Below are positions 47,044 to 56,453 of a stretch of DNA of 64,000 nt, one piece after another (the first letter of the stretch is position 1; every line of letters begins with the position of its first letter). The notes beneath the pieces were generated by a model. It had not been told where the DNA came from and did no database searches. It saw nothing but the letters and a program-made list of their open reading frames with translations. The stretch spans positions 2,711,874 through 2,775,873 of the forward strand of contig NC_031478.1 of assembly GCF_000006565.2 (NCBI RefSeq), written 5' to 3'. The position numbers were made by a program, and so were the translations under genes. Source of the DNA: Toxoplasma gondii ME49 (lineage: Eukaryota; Apicomplexa; Conoidasida; Eucoccidiorida; Sarcocystidae).

Positions 47044-50000
47044 CTGCATGCGCTGGTGTCATGCATGTACTGATTTCGGGCATCGTCTAGTTTGGCTCTC
47101 TGGATATCTATGTAAGTGAGAATCTACTTTCTTGTGGGTGTGGGTTCACAGATTCAAGTTTGCATATACATCAACGCGTGCATGTCCACATCTATGCAAG
47201 AACGAATGGCGTATGAGCAGATTCTTGTCATGCACCGATGTTTGTGCTGTGTAGTCGACGGATTGCGAGAAGCTGCCAGTTTGTTTTTGCGAAGCCTGTT
47301 GCTGATGCATGTAACGCTGCTGAAAGGCGCTGGAGTGCCAGCGGGGGCGGCACCGCGTTTCTCGAGCTAGCCGTTGCCTCGGTTTTCTGTCACCGAGTGT
47401 CTCCAGGGTGTCGCAACTCGGAGGCAACTGGCCTTCTTTTTCTCTTCTGCTCTTCCCGTTTCAGGTCTCTGCTGCAGGAGGAAGCCTTCCGGTGCATGCA
47501 GCGGCTCGGACACGATGTCGACGTCCTCTACTCCGAAGCAGGCGAGGACTGTCTTCTGCTGACGCTCCAGGTGCGTCGTTAAACAGGCCCAGATTTGCGC
47601 ACGGAAGAAAAGAGGATAAGCAAATCGAAACAAGAGGCGTCTCTGGGTCATCGTTCTTGGTCTGTCCCTTCTGGCCAGGCCTTGTCGTCGTAGGCATGTA
47701 GATACGCAGACCTGTGGCCCTGAGTCTTTTTTTAGATGTGTCTTTGCATGCATGCCTCCTTCCAATTCCATAGGTCAGTGTGGTGACGCGAGTGCTAGAC
47801 CTTTTTCTTTTCAGGCCTTCAGCTGTCGATAATACCTCATTTGAATGGAAGTGAAACACGATAGAATAAAGAAGAGAGCGAATCACCGACCAGTGTGTTA
47901 GAAAACAGCATGCGTCTATATATGAATATACATGTATATTGATGGCTTCTGAGCATCTACCACTGTGCGCCTCGGTAGTAGTGGGGCGCTAGTCGGTAGT
48001 GGGGTACGTGGAGACTGGGGTGCCGACGCCATGAGCGCCTCGTGGACGGCCTTGCATGCGAACGTTTGTCTCTTTTCTCGCGAGGCAGCTCCATGCAGTT
48101 GCTGTCACGACTTTGTATCCCTTAAAATATTAGTGACGAGAGAAAGCTGCTACTCCGGTGTTACATGGTCTGTACCATGGTACTTGGAGGAGCCAGCCCG
48201 GGGACAAATTTATCGATTAAGATTCATCTTAACTGGCATTTCATTGACTTGTTGACGACATACACAGTGGTAAGCCACGGGTTTTGAAAGCACTTAATGC
48301 AGAAGCAAATCGATCGAAAAGAAAGTGAAATTGGGTCTTTGTCTCTTCGTTGCCTCGCCCATCGTTCTGCTTTTCGCGAGAGGCACCTCTTCCACTCCCA
48401 GGCATCCGGCCTATGCTTCCCGTTTCCATTTTCTTGTTCGCTTCTGTTTCAGCTGTTCTTGGAGAGCTCGCGTTGGTTCTTGGCGGCGGGCAACCTTCAG
48501 TTCCACATAACTGTGAATCGTTTGGCTGCGCTGGTGGCGCTGCAGCTGAAAGCCGTGGAGTTGTTTCTGTCGCTTCGGAGTTTGTCTAGAAAAGCGAGAG
48601 AGCACGAAGCGCAGAGGCGCGAGCTCGTTCTTCGCCTCCTGGAACGCGTGCAGAAACCCGACTTCCCTCTGCATGTCTCCAAGAGAGACGCGGAGCGATC
48701 TGGTGTCCTCGGTGACCTTTCTGCTGTTTCCGACCCAAATGGTCGTTGTTGCGGGTCTTTGGCTTCCTCGCTCGCGGACGCAGTTGACGAGTCGTGGACC
48801 CCGACCAGTACCCGTCGGGGCGACAGCTCCCGCGCCTCGCCGGGCGCTTCTACTCCACCCCTAGGCGATCTCGTTCAGACGCTTTTGTTCGAGTTGAGCT
48901 GCGAAGAAGCTGCCAAGCGCGCGGCCCTGACCACGTCCAAGTTCCACCCTCTTGACGCCTCTCTGTCTTCTCGAGATCCACTGGAAACGGCGGCGATTCC
49001 CGCCGACGCCTTCAATTCTTCACGAGCATCCGTCGCGCCGTTCTGCCGATCTGAAAAGGCCCTCGGCACTCTTTCGCCCTACGACGGAGGGGCGCATCCT
49101 GTCTCCGCTCCACACAGCGATGTGGGGAGCTTCCGACAGGCCAGCGGGCGAGAGGCGAGGGAGGCGCCTTGCATTCGCGGCGACTCCGACCGGCACCCAG
49201 GCGAGAGGCCCACGGAGACCGGCGGGGTAACGCAGGAGCAAGAAACTGGCGGAGAAGATGACGCCGAGACCATTACCGCTTTGCTGACGAGAGGGGGGAC
49301 GGGTCACGAGATAGGAGAGCGGGAAGTGCGAGTTTTCAGTGTCCTCCACCTTTCGCTCAAAGAAGTCCTGCTTTTCATCGAGGTGCACACTGACGCCACT
49401 GCCAGTATCATTGTCGCCAGGGTAAGATAGAGAGACTCCAGAAGCCGAGACGATAAACTTCATCTTGCTGTAGGCAACACGACAGCGCGGGCGAAGAACG
49501 CCAACGTCCCCAAGTCTCTCGGCAGTGGCCTACATGCACGTGATTGTAAAGACATGAGGGAGAGGATGAAAAACGAGACACTGGCAGGAGCAGAGAGGCA
49601 GAGATACTTTGATGGAAAGAGGAGAGATATACATAGATGACGAGAGAGAGAGATATTCGTGGGTAGAACGATGCGGAGTCGAGTCTCTACACTCGGTGTC
49701 TCCGTGCCTTATTTTCTGCATTGCCTGTCTCAAACTGTGAAGCCTGTATATGCATGCAGTTCCAGGGACCAGTTAGGCAAGTGATGTCTTGATGCGTTTC
49801 TTCCTGCCGGTGCGTGCTCAGGCGTACGACCACATTTACGGCAGCATCGTTAACGCGGCCTGGCCACGAGCCCTCTTTCGCCATTGCGTTCTGCGCGGCG
49901 ACCGCCGTTACCGCGAACAGCTGCAAGGTTTGGAAGCCAGGGGAGACAGCCAGGCTTCCTTATTCTCCGGGGGCGGCCCCAGATCCGCCGGAGACGAGCC

Positions 50001-52091
50001 ACAAACTTCAGGAAACACTCTTTCGAGTCGGACGTCATCAAGCCGGCGAAACGGCTCCTTGGCGGCGTCTCCTACCTCGGGTGCGAGAGACACCTTGGCC
50101 GAATCCGAGGAGGACGACGCGTCAAGCGGTCGCGCCTTGTTTGCCGGGACAGGCGCGAGTCTGTGGGAGACTGCGGGTTTCGGAGAAGAAATCATGGCTG
50201 CAGTTGTCCGTTTGTTTCTAGCAGAGTTTTCTCCCGACGGCGCACTTGCGTCGCAGAGCGGAACGCATACGGGCCAAAAAAACGCACACAACGCCGTCGA
50301 GCAGGCACACTTGTCGCCCTACGAAGCCAGCAAGGGAGACAGGGACACCCTAGAGGGGCGTCGAGCCTCCTCAGCCGCGCGGCGACGATCGTCTGGGGAG
50401 AAAGAAGAGAAAGTCTGCAGGCGCGGCAGTCGTGGGCGGAGAGACTACTCGGTGTCTGCGACTGCGAGGGAACACGAAGGCCACACGGATACAGCGGAGA
50501 TGCCGTCGCCGACAGAGAGGGCCAGCGGTCGAAGGGAGCTCAAGACAAGGTCATTTGGTTTCGGCGACGGCGCCGGGTGGATCCGCGCAGACCGACGGGC
50601 GTCCCAGGTCTTTCTGCAGAATTCCGTCGCCCCCGGCAGTCGTGACATGAACGCGCTGAGAAGCGAGTCCGGCCCGGGGGGCGCTTCACCGGGAGCTGGG
50701 AGAGACAGGAGTCCGTGGCACATGGAGACAGGGAGACATAGCGACCTCCGATCTGCATCTGCCCATCCTGGTCCGAGGACGAGGTACACCCGTCAGGAGA
50801 CAGATCTGTATATCTCACGAGCTTCGGACCCGGCCTCGTGGTCGACAGGGGGGGGAGCGAAGCCCGAATCCTGGGTCGCTGAGTGCTGCGCCTCTGCTCC
50901 GAATATACGGCGAGACATAGGCCCGTATGGCGCGAGTGCTTCGCACCTGCAATCTCTGCCTTCCTCGGGGCGATCCTGGACAAGCAGCACCCGAGTGGTA
51001 GATGGAAATGGGTACAAAGGAGCGGAGGTGCCGACTTGCCAAGTTGGCAAACAATTGGATGCGGCTTTTCTCCGATCGCTCTTTCTCGAGGGAAATATTG
51101 ACCTCGGCCTCCCCACGATCGCTGGTGTGCAGGAGTATAGCGTGAACCCCTGCGCCGCATGCAGAAACGCAGGCACCACCCGCCAGCGGTCGCCTCTCGA
51201 CCCGGCGTCTCCTCAGGAGTGTCCGCATGCAAAGGACCAACGCGCTCTCTACACAGCTGCCGCTGATGTGGACTTTGAGCAATACACCTTCCAACCCACA
51301 GGAGTCGTGGCGAGGATTCGGCGCGCATGCGGAGCTGGCCGGGGAGTCGTCGAGGCCGACCGCCTCGCTGACAAGATTGTCCAGAGATTCAAGGAACAGT
51401 GCATCGACAATTTGAAGGACCTCCTCATTCGCGGAGTCAGGAACCTCGGGCTCCGGTTGAAGGTGAGCTCATCATTCGAACATGCGCCGCGTTTCTAAAT
51501 CGCCCAGCAAGTGACGGGTCTCACGAGACGCCATCAGCATTGCGAATCGGCGACAGAAATCCACTCACGGTGCTACAGTGGAATCGTCATCCAGGGTATC
51601 TGTACCTAAACACATACGTATATTTATTTGTATATGGCCTACGCGTGTGACGTCAAATTTAGGTGTATGTGTTCATAATTTGCGAAGCCTATCGACCTAA
51701 GAATGGGAATGCATCTGCGTTGAGTCCGACGTGAATAGCGGTGCGTGGAAACAGCTTTGGGGTGTTTTGGTTTCCAACGCAGAGCGACATCGTTTTGATC
51801 TCGATCTCTTGTTATGTTGGTCAGTTCTGCCGCCAGCTGGGCCCGGAGTTCGGCGACATTGCGGCGGAATGCAGCGTCATGGCGGATGATGCGTCTCTGT
51901 ACCCTCCAGAGGGCTTCCTTCGGACGCAAGGTCGGCTGAAACCCGTCAGCGTGCATGCAACTCAGGCGGCGCTGTGGCCCGAGGGAAGCCGCGATCCTCG
52001 CGTGAGCCGAGAGGGCGAACCTGTCGTTTCTCAAACGGCATTTGCAGATGGTCCTCTTTGGACCGACGTCGCCGCCAGTGTCGAAGCGTAG
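16005..52091 (+). CDS. SPG11: Giant spatacsin (SPG11) family protein, twenty exons, about 8,655 residues
   Basis: Exons: 16005-21800, 22347-27254, 28001-28135, 28735-29386, 29498-29739, 30273-31027, 31358-32735, 33178-33610, 34355-34721, 35245-37287, 37572-37700, 38168-38672, 39116-40116, 40933-41571, 41996-45496, 46111-46611, 47465-47570, 48453-49421, 49822-51462, 51825-52091 (stop TAG). All introns are GT-AG and every phase agrees; the sum is 25,968 bases. The C-terminal ~1,200 residues resemble the spatacsin C-terminal region in order and content, for example ASIIVARAYDHIYGSI followed by a short gap and HCVLRGDRRYREQLQ, parallel to ASIVAEAYDF and QQVILKGDFNYLEEF in human spatacsin. In other eukaryotes spatacsin forms a complex with spastizin and AP-5 on late endosomes and lysosomes. 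Human spatacsin has 2,443 residues; the excess here is mostly Ser/Arg/Glu/Gly-rich insertions. The 5' end is the least certain part: the first in-frame ATG after a stop at 15963 is 16005. The gene could also be annotated elsewhere as two or more genes. Confidence 0.8.
22347..28135 (+). other. Spatacsin-like exons 2 and 3: residues about 1933-3613
   Basis: Exon 2 starts after tctgcatcag with DLYASGRVSVPEGG and stays open for 4,908 bases. Its first part is Gly/Ser/Cys/Arg-rich. The segment VNGVELKCLCHLLLFVGLKY and the following RKLDMVKSALGLLPEAQQ are helical and ordered. Another helical block, KAFCSRLLAILLQFANALIG, follows after an Ala-rich run. Exon 3 (28001-28135, phase 0 on both sides) supplies INVPAFCSAVAFFTTRPLVRR and joins the preceding MLRQLG to give a helical-repeat segment. 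These alpha-helical islands within filler fit the alpha-solenoid middle of spatacsin. Confidence 0.7.
29917..29937. repeat. (AT)n microsatellite in intron 5 of the spatacsin-like gene
   Basis: Twenty-one bases of alternating A and T, within a wider AT-rich stretch (29840-30030) that repeats TATATGTTTTGG-like words at 29843, 29988 and 30000. Confidence 0.85.
32893..32913. repeat. (AT)n microsatellite followed by (TG)n in intron 7
   Basis: A short alternating A/T run passes into GTGTGTGTATGTA, a compound dinucleotide repeat within the intron. Confidence 0.8.
33936..33980. repeat. (AT)n microsatellite, 45 bases, intron 8
   Basis: A pure alternating TA run, one of the two longest in the window, lying between exons 8 and 9 of the spatacsin-like gene. 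Confidence 0.9.
40823..40854. repeat. (AT)n microsatellite, 32 bases, intron 13
   Basis: A pure alternating A/T run about 80 bases before the acceptor of exon 14, close to where a branch point would be expected. Confidence 0.9.
41996..45496 (+). other. Spatacsin-like exon 15: residues about 6328-7494
   Basis: The exon opens with LPKVLAALFFLDVNAKLERE and a further helix, then carries about 800 residues of Arg/Glu/Ser-rich insertion. It ends with a compact helical section: CILLVEQLVRRCTRAILPF, LQKLPPQTVARVLVRAFVDH, and LECEVEVMILAYSAFASSSS followed by FAGVADLLAAINSRLD and GRFYLLQRLLVTIPAF. That final section aligns in order with the part of spatacsin just before and at the start of its C-terminal domain. 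It ends in phase 2 at GTAAGG. Confidence 0.75.
45922..45961. repeat. Interrupted (AT)n microsatellite, intron 15
   Basis: Two A/T runs separated by a single C at about 45937, flanked by TGCATG-like words at 45912 and 45961. Confidence 0.85.
46698..46715. repeat. Short (AT)n run with ACAT units, intron 16
   Basis: An ACATACAT lead-in passes into an alternating A/T run, about 90 bases after the donor of exon 16. Confidence 0.75.
46999..47041. repeat. (AT)n microsatellite, 43 bases, intron 16
   Basis: A pure alternating T/A run in the same intron as the array at 46698, followed at once by actgcatgcgc. Confidence 0.9.
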
Positions 52092-53393
52092 ACAGAAGAT
52101 CACGTCCGGACCTCGCTGGCGGGAAATGACGTCTCTGGACAGTCTCTACGGGGGCTGAAAGTGCCGAGGGAGTTCTGCATTGAGTCCAGCGACCCAGGTT
52201 GCTGAAGAATGAGTCTTGGCAATGGTCACAGTTGACACCAGATATGTCCCGCCCCTACGTTTTTTTATGTAAGGAAGATTCACAGCGCTTGCTGTGCTCC
52301 GCAGCCTTTGTCAGGCGCCACTCAGTCTCATACCTCCTTTGTCCAGCCACCAGGGGGGGCGAGGGCAAGGTCGCCGAAGGCAGGAGAAAAGCAAGTACGC
52401 TTCAGAGGGAGTCAACATAAATCTCTAATCTGGCAGAAACTGCATTTGGGCACTGAGTGTGCTGGCTGAGGCGTGTGTGTGGCTTGTGTATTTCTTCGAA
52501 AAAACGGCGCCGCAAAGGCGAGCCGAAGCGCAGATGTTGGCGACACTCCGGCAACACCAACAAAGCAAACGTATCGTTCGACATCTTCCATGGTGTCGAC
52601 CCCTCAATAATGCAGAAAGGAAACGAGGTCGATTCAGAGAAGTTACATTGACGTATTTACGGTTTTGACACGCGAAACAGGCCAAGAGTGGGGTACCTCC
52701 CCAGAAACACCTGGTCCTTTACGCCTAGCGCCTGCACGCGTCGCTTCTGAAGGTTCAGCATTTCTGTGTGTAAAAGCATACGTGAGTAACTGAGTCGGCC
52801 TGCATTTGGGCGTGTACGTACCGGCGCGCAGACATTCGGTCCCGCCTCTTCCCTCAACTCACGAGTCGCAGCTTTTCTCCACCACCCATACACAGAGGCA
52901 GTCGGGAGGTCGGGCGCAGAAGACAGCCGCTCTGTGCACGTATCTGTTTCTAGAAAAATGGGAAGCTGGAAGATGTGTGCCTCTGTGTCGCGCCTGTTTG
53001 GCGTGGTACGCTTGCTGGGGCTCAGGACGCATTTGCTTTGCTGGCACACGCAACTCATGTAGGATGTATCGAGACTGCACTGCATATTCCGAGGGGAAAA
53101 ACCTGGCAGTACAACTCTACGGGGCGTAACTGAAACCGTTCATCCCTATTTGACAAAAGCACTGAGACAGAAGCGAGAGAAAAGGGGTGCGTGGCACGAA
53201 GACAAGCCGCACTGGAAGCTCTTCTGATTTAAATCAGCGGAGTCAAGTATTAGATTAGTTTCGCTTCCGGGGTCTGTAGGCAGTTAACAGTCAAACGACA
53301 AGCCCCGCGAATCTGCGTGCAAGTCAGGGCGGGAAGAAATAAGACTAGACAGAGAAGGGAGGGCCACAGTGACGAGGGAGAAAAACGCGAAAA
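52092..53393. other. Convergent spacer between the spatacsin-like gene and RRP4
   Basis: Both neighbours end here, so this 1.3 kb should contain two facing 3' untranslated regions. The short open frames on both strands have no recognisable domain or supporting splice sites. No repeat or RNA gene was noticed. Confidence 0.5.
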
Positions 53394-55796
53394 CTAGGCA
53401 TCTTTGCCTAGACGCGCCACAAGGAAGGCCTCGACGAGTTCCTGCATGACAAGGGGATCCGCCAGGTCCTTTGCCTCCCACCCTCTCGAAACGGAGACGT
53501 CATACATGCGTTCAATGGTTTGTGTAGAGATGTCAAAGTTGCTCCTCGCCAAACAAAGGACGATATTGCGCACGCGACTGATCGCAAGACGCATCTCCTT
53601 CGATACCTTCTCGTGCGTCGTCTGCACATGAGCGTAGTTCATCGTGTCCTTGGCCGAGGTCTTCATCGGCAAAGAAATCCAGATATACCCTACACATAAC
53701 GCACAACTCACGGACATCTCACACGACATGCAAGCCATACGTACGCATATATAACCACGGTTTCGTTGCTATATACCACTCGAATATTCCTTTCTCCACT
53801 GATAGATGCCGAGGAAACCCAGACGTCGACATCATTTCATACAGATATAAATGTGGAACGATGAATGGATTTCCACGTGTGTCTGTTCACATGACACAGA
53901 TGAACACACGAGGGGGTGTATTTTGCGTGTACACGAGATTCAGAGCTTGAGTTGAGAGAAAGTCGTCCGCGAGAAGTTCCTCGCCAGTCATCTCGGCTCG
54001 CAAAAACGAACTGCATCGAGTGGTGACATTCTCATCGACAGCATGTTCTCTTGTCACGCACATTTTCGAGCTTTCTTTTGCTTGTTGTCTCCGAGTCCAG
54101 CTTTCTGTGTAGCCGCGACCGTTAGGCCGTTGTGCCTTCGAACTCTTATCCCGTGCGTACGGTGTGACTTGTTTTATTCTCTTCTTCATCGATCTACGCG
54201 TTCCTCCCTCCACTTACCGTTGAGGCCGAGAACGACTTGGACTCCACAGGAGAGCTGCACAATGTGGTGGCTCTGCCGCTGAATCTGCTGAGGCGCCACT
54301 GCGAGAAAAACGCCGTTCATCAGTCGCCCGTACCGCGTGCTTCTCGTGTGCAGAAGAATTTGGCCGTCCGCCTAGGAAAGAAACATCACGGCAAGACGTG
54401 CCATATCCGTGAAAACCTCTGCAGTTTGTGTGGCATTTTTCCTGCATGTTTTTGGTGTTTATACGCCTCTTTACGCAGTTCGCAACAGTGCACTGGTAGT
54501 GGCCAACGGGAGCCAGTTTAAAAGCCACTTTGGACAAGGAAGAGATTCGATCCCAGTTACCGAGATCTCCAATAGAGGCCGCACCAGCTCAGGTGATATA
54601 CAACCCTCACGTGGAAACTCAATGTAAGTGTGCCTCTCCTTGTAAGCATGTTCAACGAAGAGACGAGAACAATGGCACAGCTACGATTGAAGGCGAATAC
54701 GACATCAGAATTTCAGCAACGTCGCCCTAGGTTCGCTGCCCGTTTGCCTACTCGAACGCGTTGAACCTCGCAGCAGATGACGTCTCCGACAACGAAGAAG
54801 TTCTGCATCTCCAACATGTCCTCGTCGAGTCGCCGCCGATGCTCCGGAAGGGAAATTGCGGCGAGGGCCAAACACGCGGCCTGGCCTGAGTTCACGTCCA
54901 CTAGCCACTGAACAGAGGGACAGAAGCGAGAAGAACTGTGTTCTCGTGCGGTTAATACGAGCGTTAACAGCGATCCATACACAAATCAGATAACAGCTGA
55001 AGCGAGACTCCATGTTACACATTATAAAATGATATTCCTTGGTCTTTATGAGCTACCTTTCTCTTGGGAGTATGGACTCCGAGTTGTACTGGTGTTTTGT
55101 ATCTAAAATGCCTTTGTTTTCCAGATCCAAGTCTATTTTCGAATATACACGCATCCGTTTCTGGAGATTAGCGACTAACCGTTGAGTTCTGGGCTGAACA
55201 GTGGATTCGGAGACAGGAAGAGACAACCAACGACTTACAGCAGTAGAGCGAAGCAGAGACGCAGATACTCACCAGGAAAGAGTGTAAATGTGAATAAGTG
55301 CAAACGCATTCTTCTAGCTGCCTTGGAAGATGTGTTTTTATGGGATCTTCTGCAGGGGAAAAAAATATATCTCATAGATTTGGTTTGTTCTGTTTGCATC
55401 TCCTATTGTGGTATTTATCTAATTTGACAGATGCATTCGTGATGATTATATTAGAATTGAGATTCCAAAGCTAAAGTGTTGGGATTGTGATGTCACGCAG
55501 TGAGTAGCTGAGACACACCAGCCGTGAAAAAGTCGCCGAACAGTCGGCACTGACCTCCGGAAACCTAGATTCCCCCCATCTGTGTACTTCGTAAAGGCAA
55601 ACGGAATTCACCGAAAAGACAGGAAATATACCTTCCCGTTCAGGATGTCTGTGACTCGTCCCACAACGACGTCGCCGACGCTGCCCTGATACCGAGACCG
55701 CAGGGGTCGAATGTACACCAGTTTATTCACCTGGAAACACATCGCGAAAAAGCAGAGGCGAAAACGCGATGGATCGTCTCAAGAAAACACGTGCAT

Positions 55797-55830
<34 letters not shown>

Positions 55831-55885
55831 TAAGGTGGATGTATACGTATGTGCGTACATACATGTATGCATGTACATACATACA

Positions 55886-55919
<34 letters not shown>

Positions 55920-56453
55920 CATACATACATATATACATACATACATATATATATATATACGTCCTGCGTATTCATCTGTAGAAATGTACGTGGGCATGAA
56001 CATTTGGCGCATACTGTGTACACATAAAGCATATGGATGTAAGTGCTGAGGTGGTTGCGTTCCCAAATGACTCTGTGAGTGAATCCGTGCGCTTACCTTT
56101 TCGAGGATTCCGCAGACCGCGGCAAATATTTTCCCTCCTTTTTCGTACGTTCCATGTCCGCGCATGCATCCTTCCTCCACAACGATCTGTTGGCCTGGCA
56201 CCACCACGCCGAGACCCGGAATATCCCCGGAAAAGACGCTTTTTCTCTCCCGGTCGTCGAGGGATGCAGCCGACCACCGCATAGCCTCTCCCCGCAATCG
56301 CTTGTGAGTCTCGTGCGCTCCCTCTGCGTGAGCAGAAGCCGAAGAAGTCGAAGAAGCCGAAGAAGCAGAAAAGGCAGAAGCCGCGCTGCGAGGGCGCCGT
56401 GAGGAGGCGGCACCCAAGGGGGGAAAGTTGTCTGAGTCTGTTTGATTAACCAT
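53394..56453 (-). CDS. RRP4: RRP4 (EXOSC2 homologue), RNA exosome cap subunit, five exons, 353 residues
   Basis: A cap subunit of the 3'-5' RNA exosome, which threads RNA towards the catalytic subunits in nucleus and cytoplasm. Exons in transcription order: 56453-56097, 55730-55632, 54907-54752, 54371-54218, 53689-53394; all introns are GT-AG with matching phases, 1,062 bases in total. The start ATG has the context gtcaccATGG. Residues 1-80 are a Ser/Ala-rich extension. The N-terminal domain carries VVPGQQIVVEEGCMRGHGTY, matching the family's VVPGD...MRGHGTY. The S1 domain follows (YQGSVGDVVVGRVTDILNGK, WLVDVNSGQA, then ADGQILLHTRSTRYGRL). The KH domain carries the family GxNG signature as GLNGYIWIS. 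Human RRP4 has 293 residues; the excess is mainly the N-terminal extension. No catalytic residues are expected, since the cap binds RNA only. Confidence 0.94.
55795..55830. repeat. (AT)n microsatellite in intron 1 of RRP4
   Basis: An A/T run with one interrupting A near 55810, lying between RRP4 exons 1 and 2. Confidence 0.85.
55871..55960. repeat. (ACAT)n tetranucleotide array in intron 1 of RRP4
   Basis: About 90 bases of ACAT units with occasional TATAT breaks, ending in an (AT)n run. It produces the false minus-strand open frames rich in Tyr, Met, Val and Cys seen at 55723-56032, which are not genes. Confidence 0.9.

Larger units (their letters stand above)
46111..52091 (+). other. Spatacsin C-terminal domain, exons 16-20
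   Basis: This is the best family match in the gene. Exon 16 starts LLLDNNRLDDLLHCCQ and includes ESLAIAIVCHLHRRMF. Exon 17 gives SLLQEEAFRCMQRLGHDVDV. Exon 18 gives LESSRWFLAAGNLQFHITVN then RLAALVALQLKAVELFL, parallel to the human AAESYAKDSCVRQAQHC and KLITLQIHFL; it ends with LSLKEVLLFIEVHTDATASI. Exon 19 opens with AYDHIYGSIVNAAWPRALF and, after a long insertion, ends with NLKDLLIRGVRNLGLRLK. Exon 20 gives FCRQLGPEFGDIAAECSV and terminates. Two insertions split the fold: about 270 residues in exon 18 and about 400 in exon 19. Confidence 0.78.

Noticed and set aside
52806..53129. Open frames on both strands in the convergent spacer
   Set aside because: They are antisense to each other and lack any recognisable motif or splice support; likely 3' untranslated sequence.
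55871..55960. Possible CRISPR-like or satellite array
   Set aside because: Four-base units without spacers; a simple microsatellite in a eukaryotic intron.
55723..56049. Tyr/Met/Val/Cys-rich open frames on both strands
   Set aside because: Translations of the (AT)n and (ACAT)n arrays in RRP4 intron 1, not proteins.
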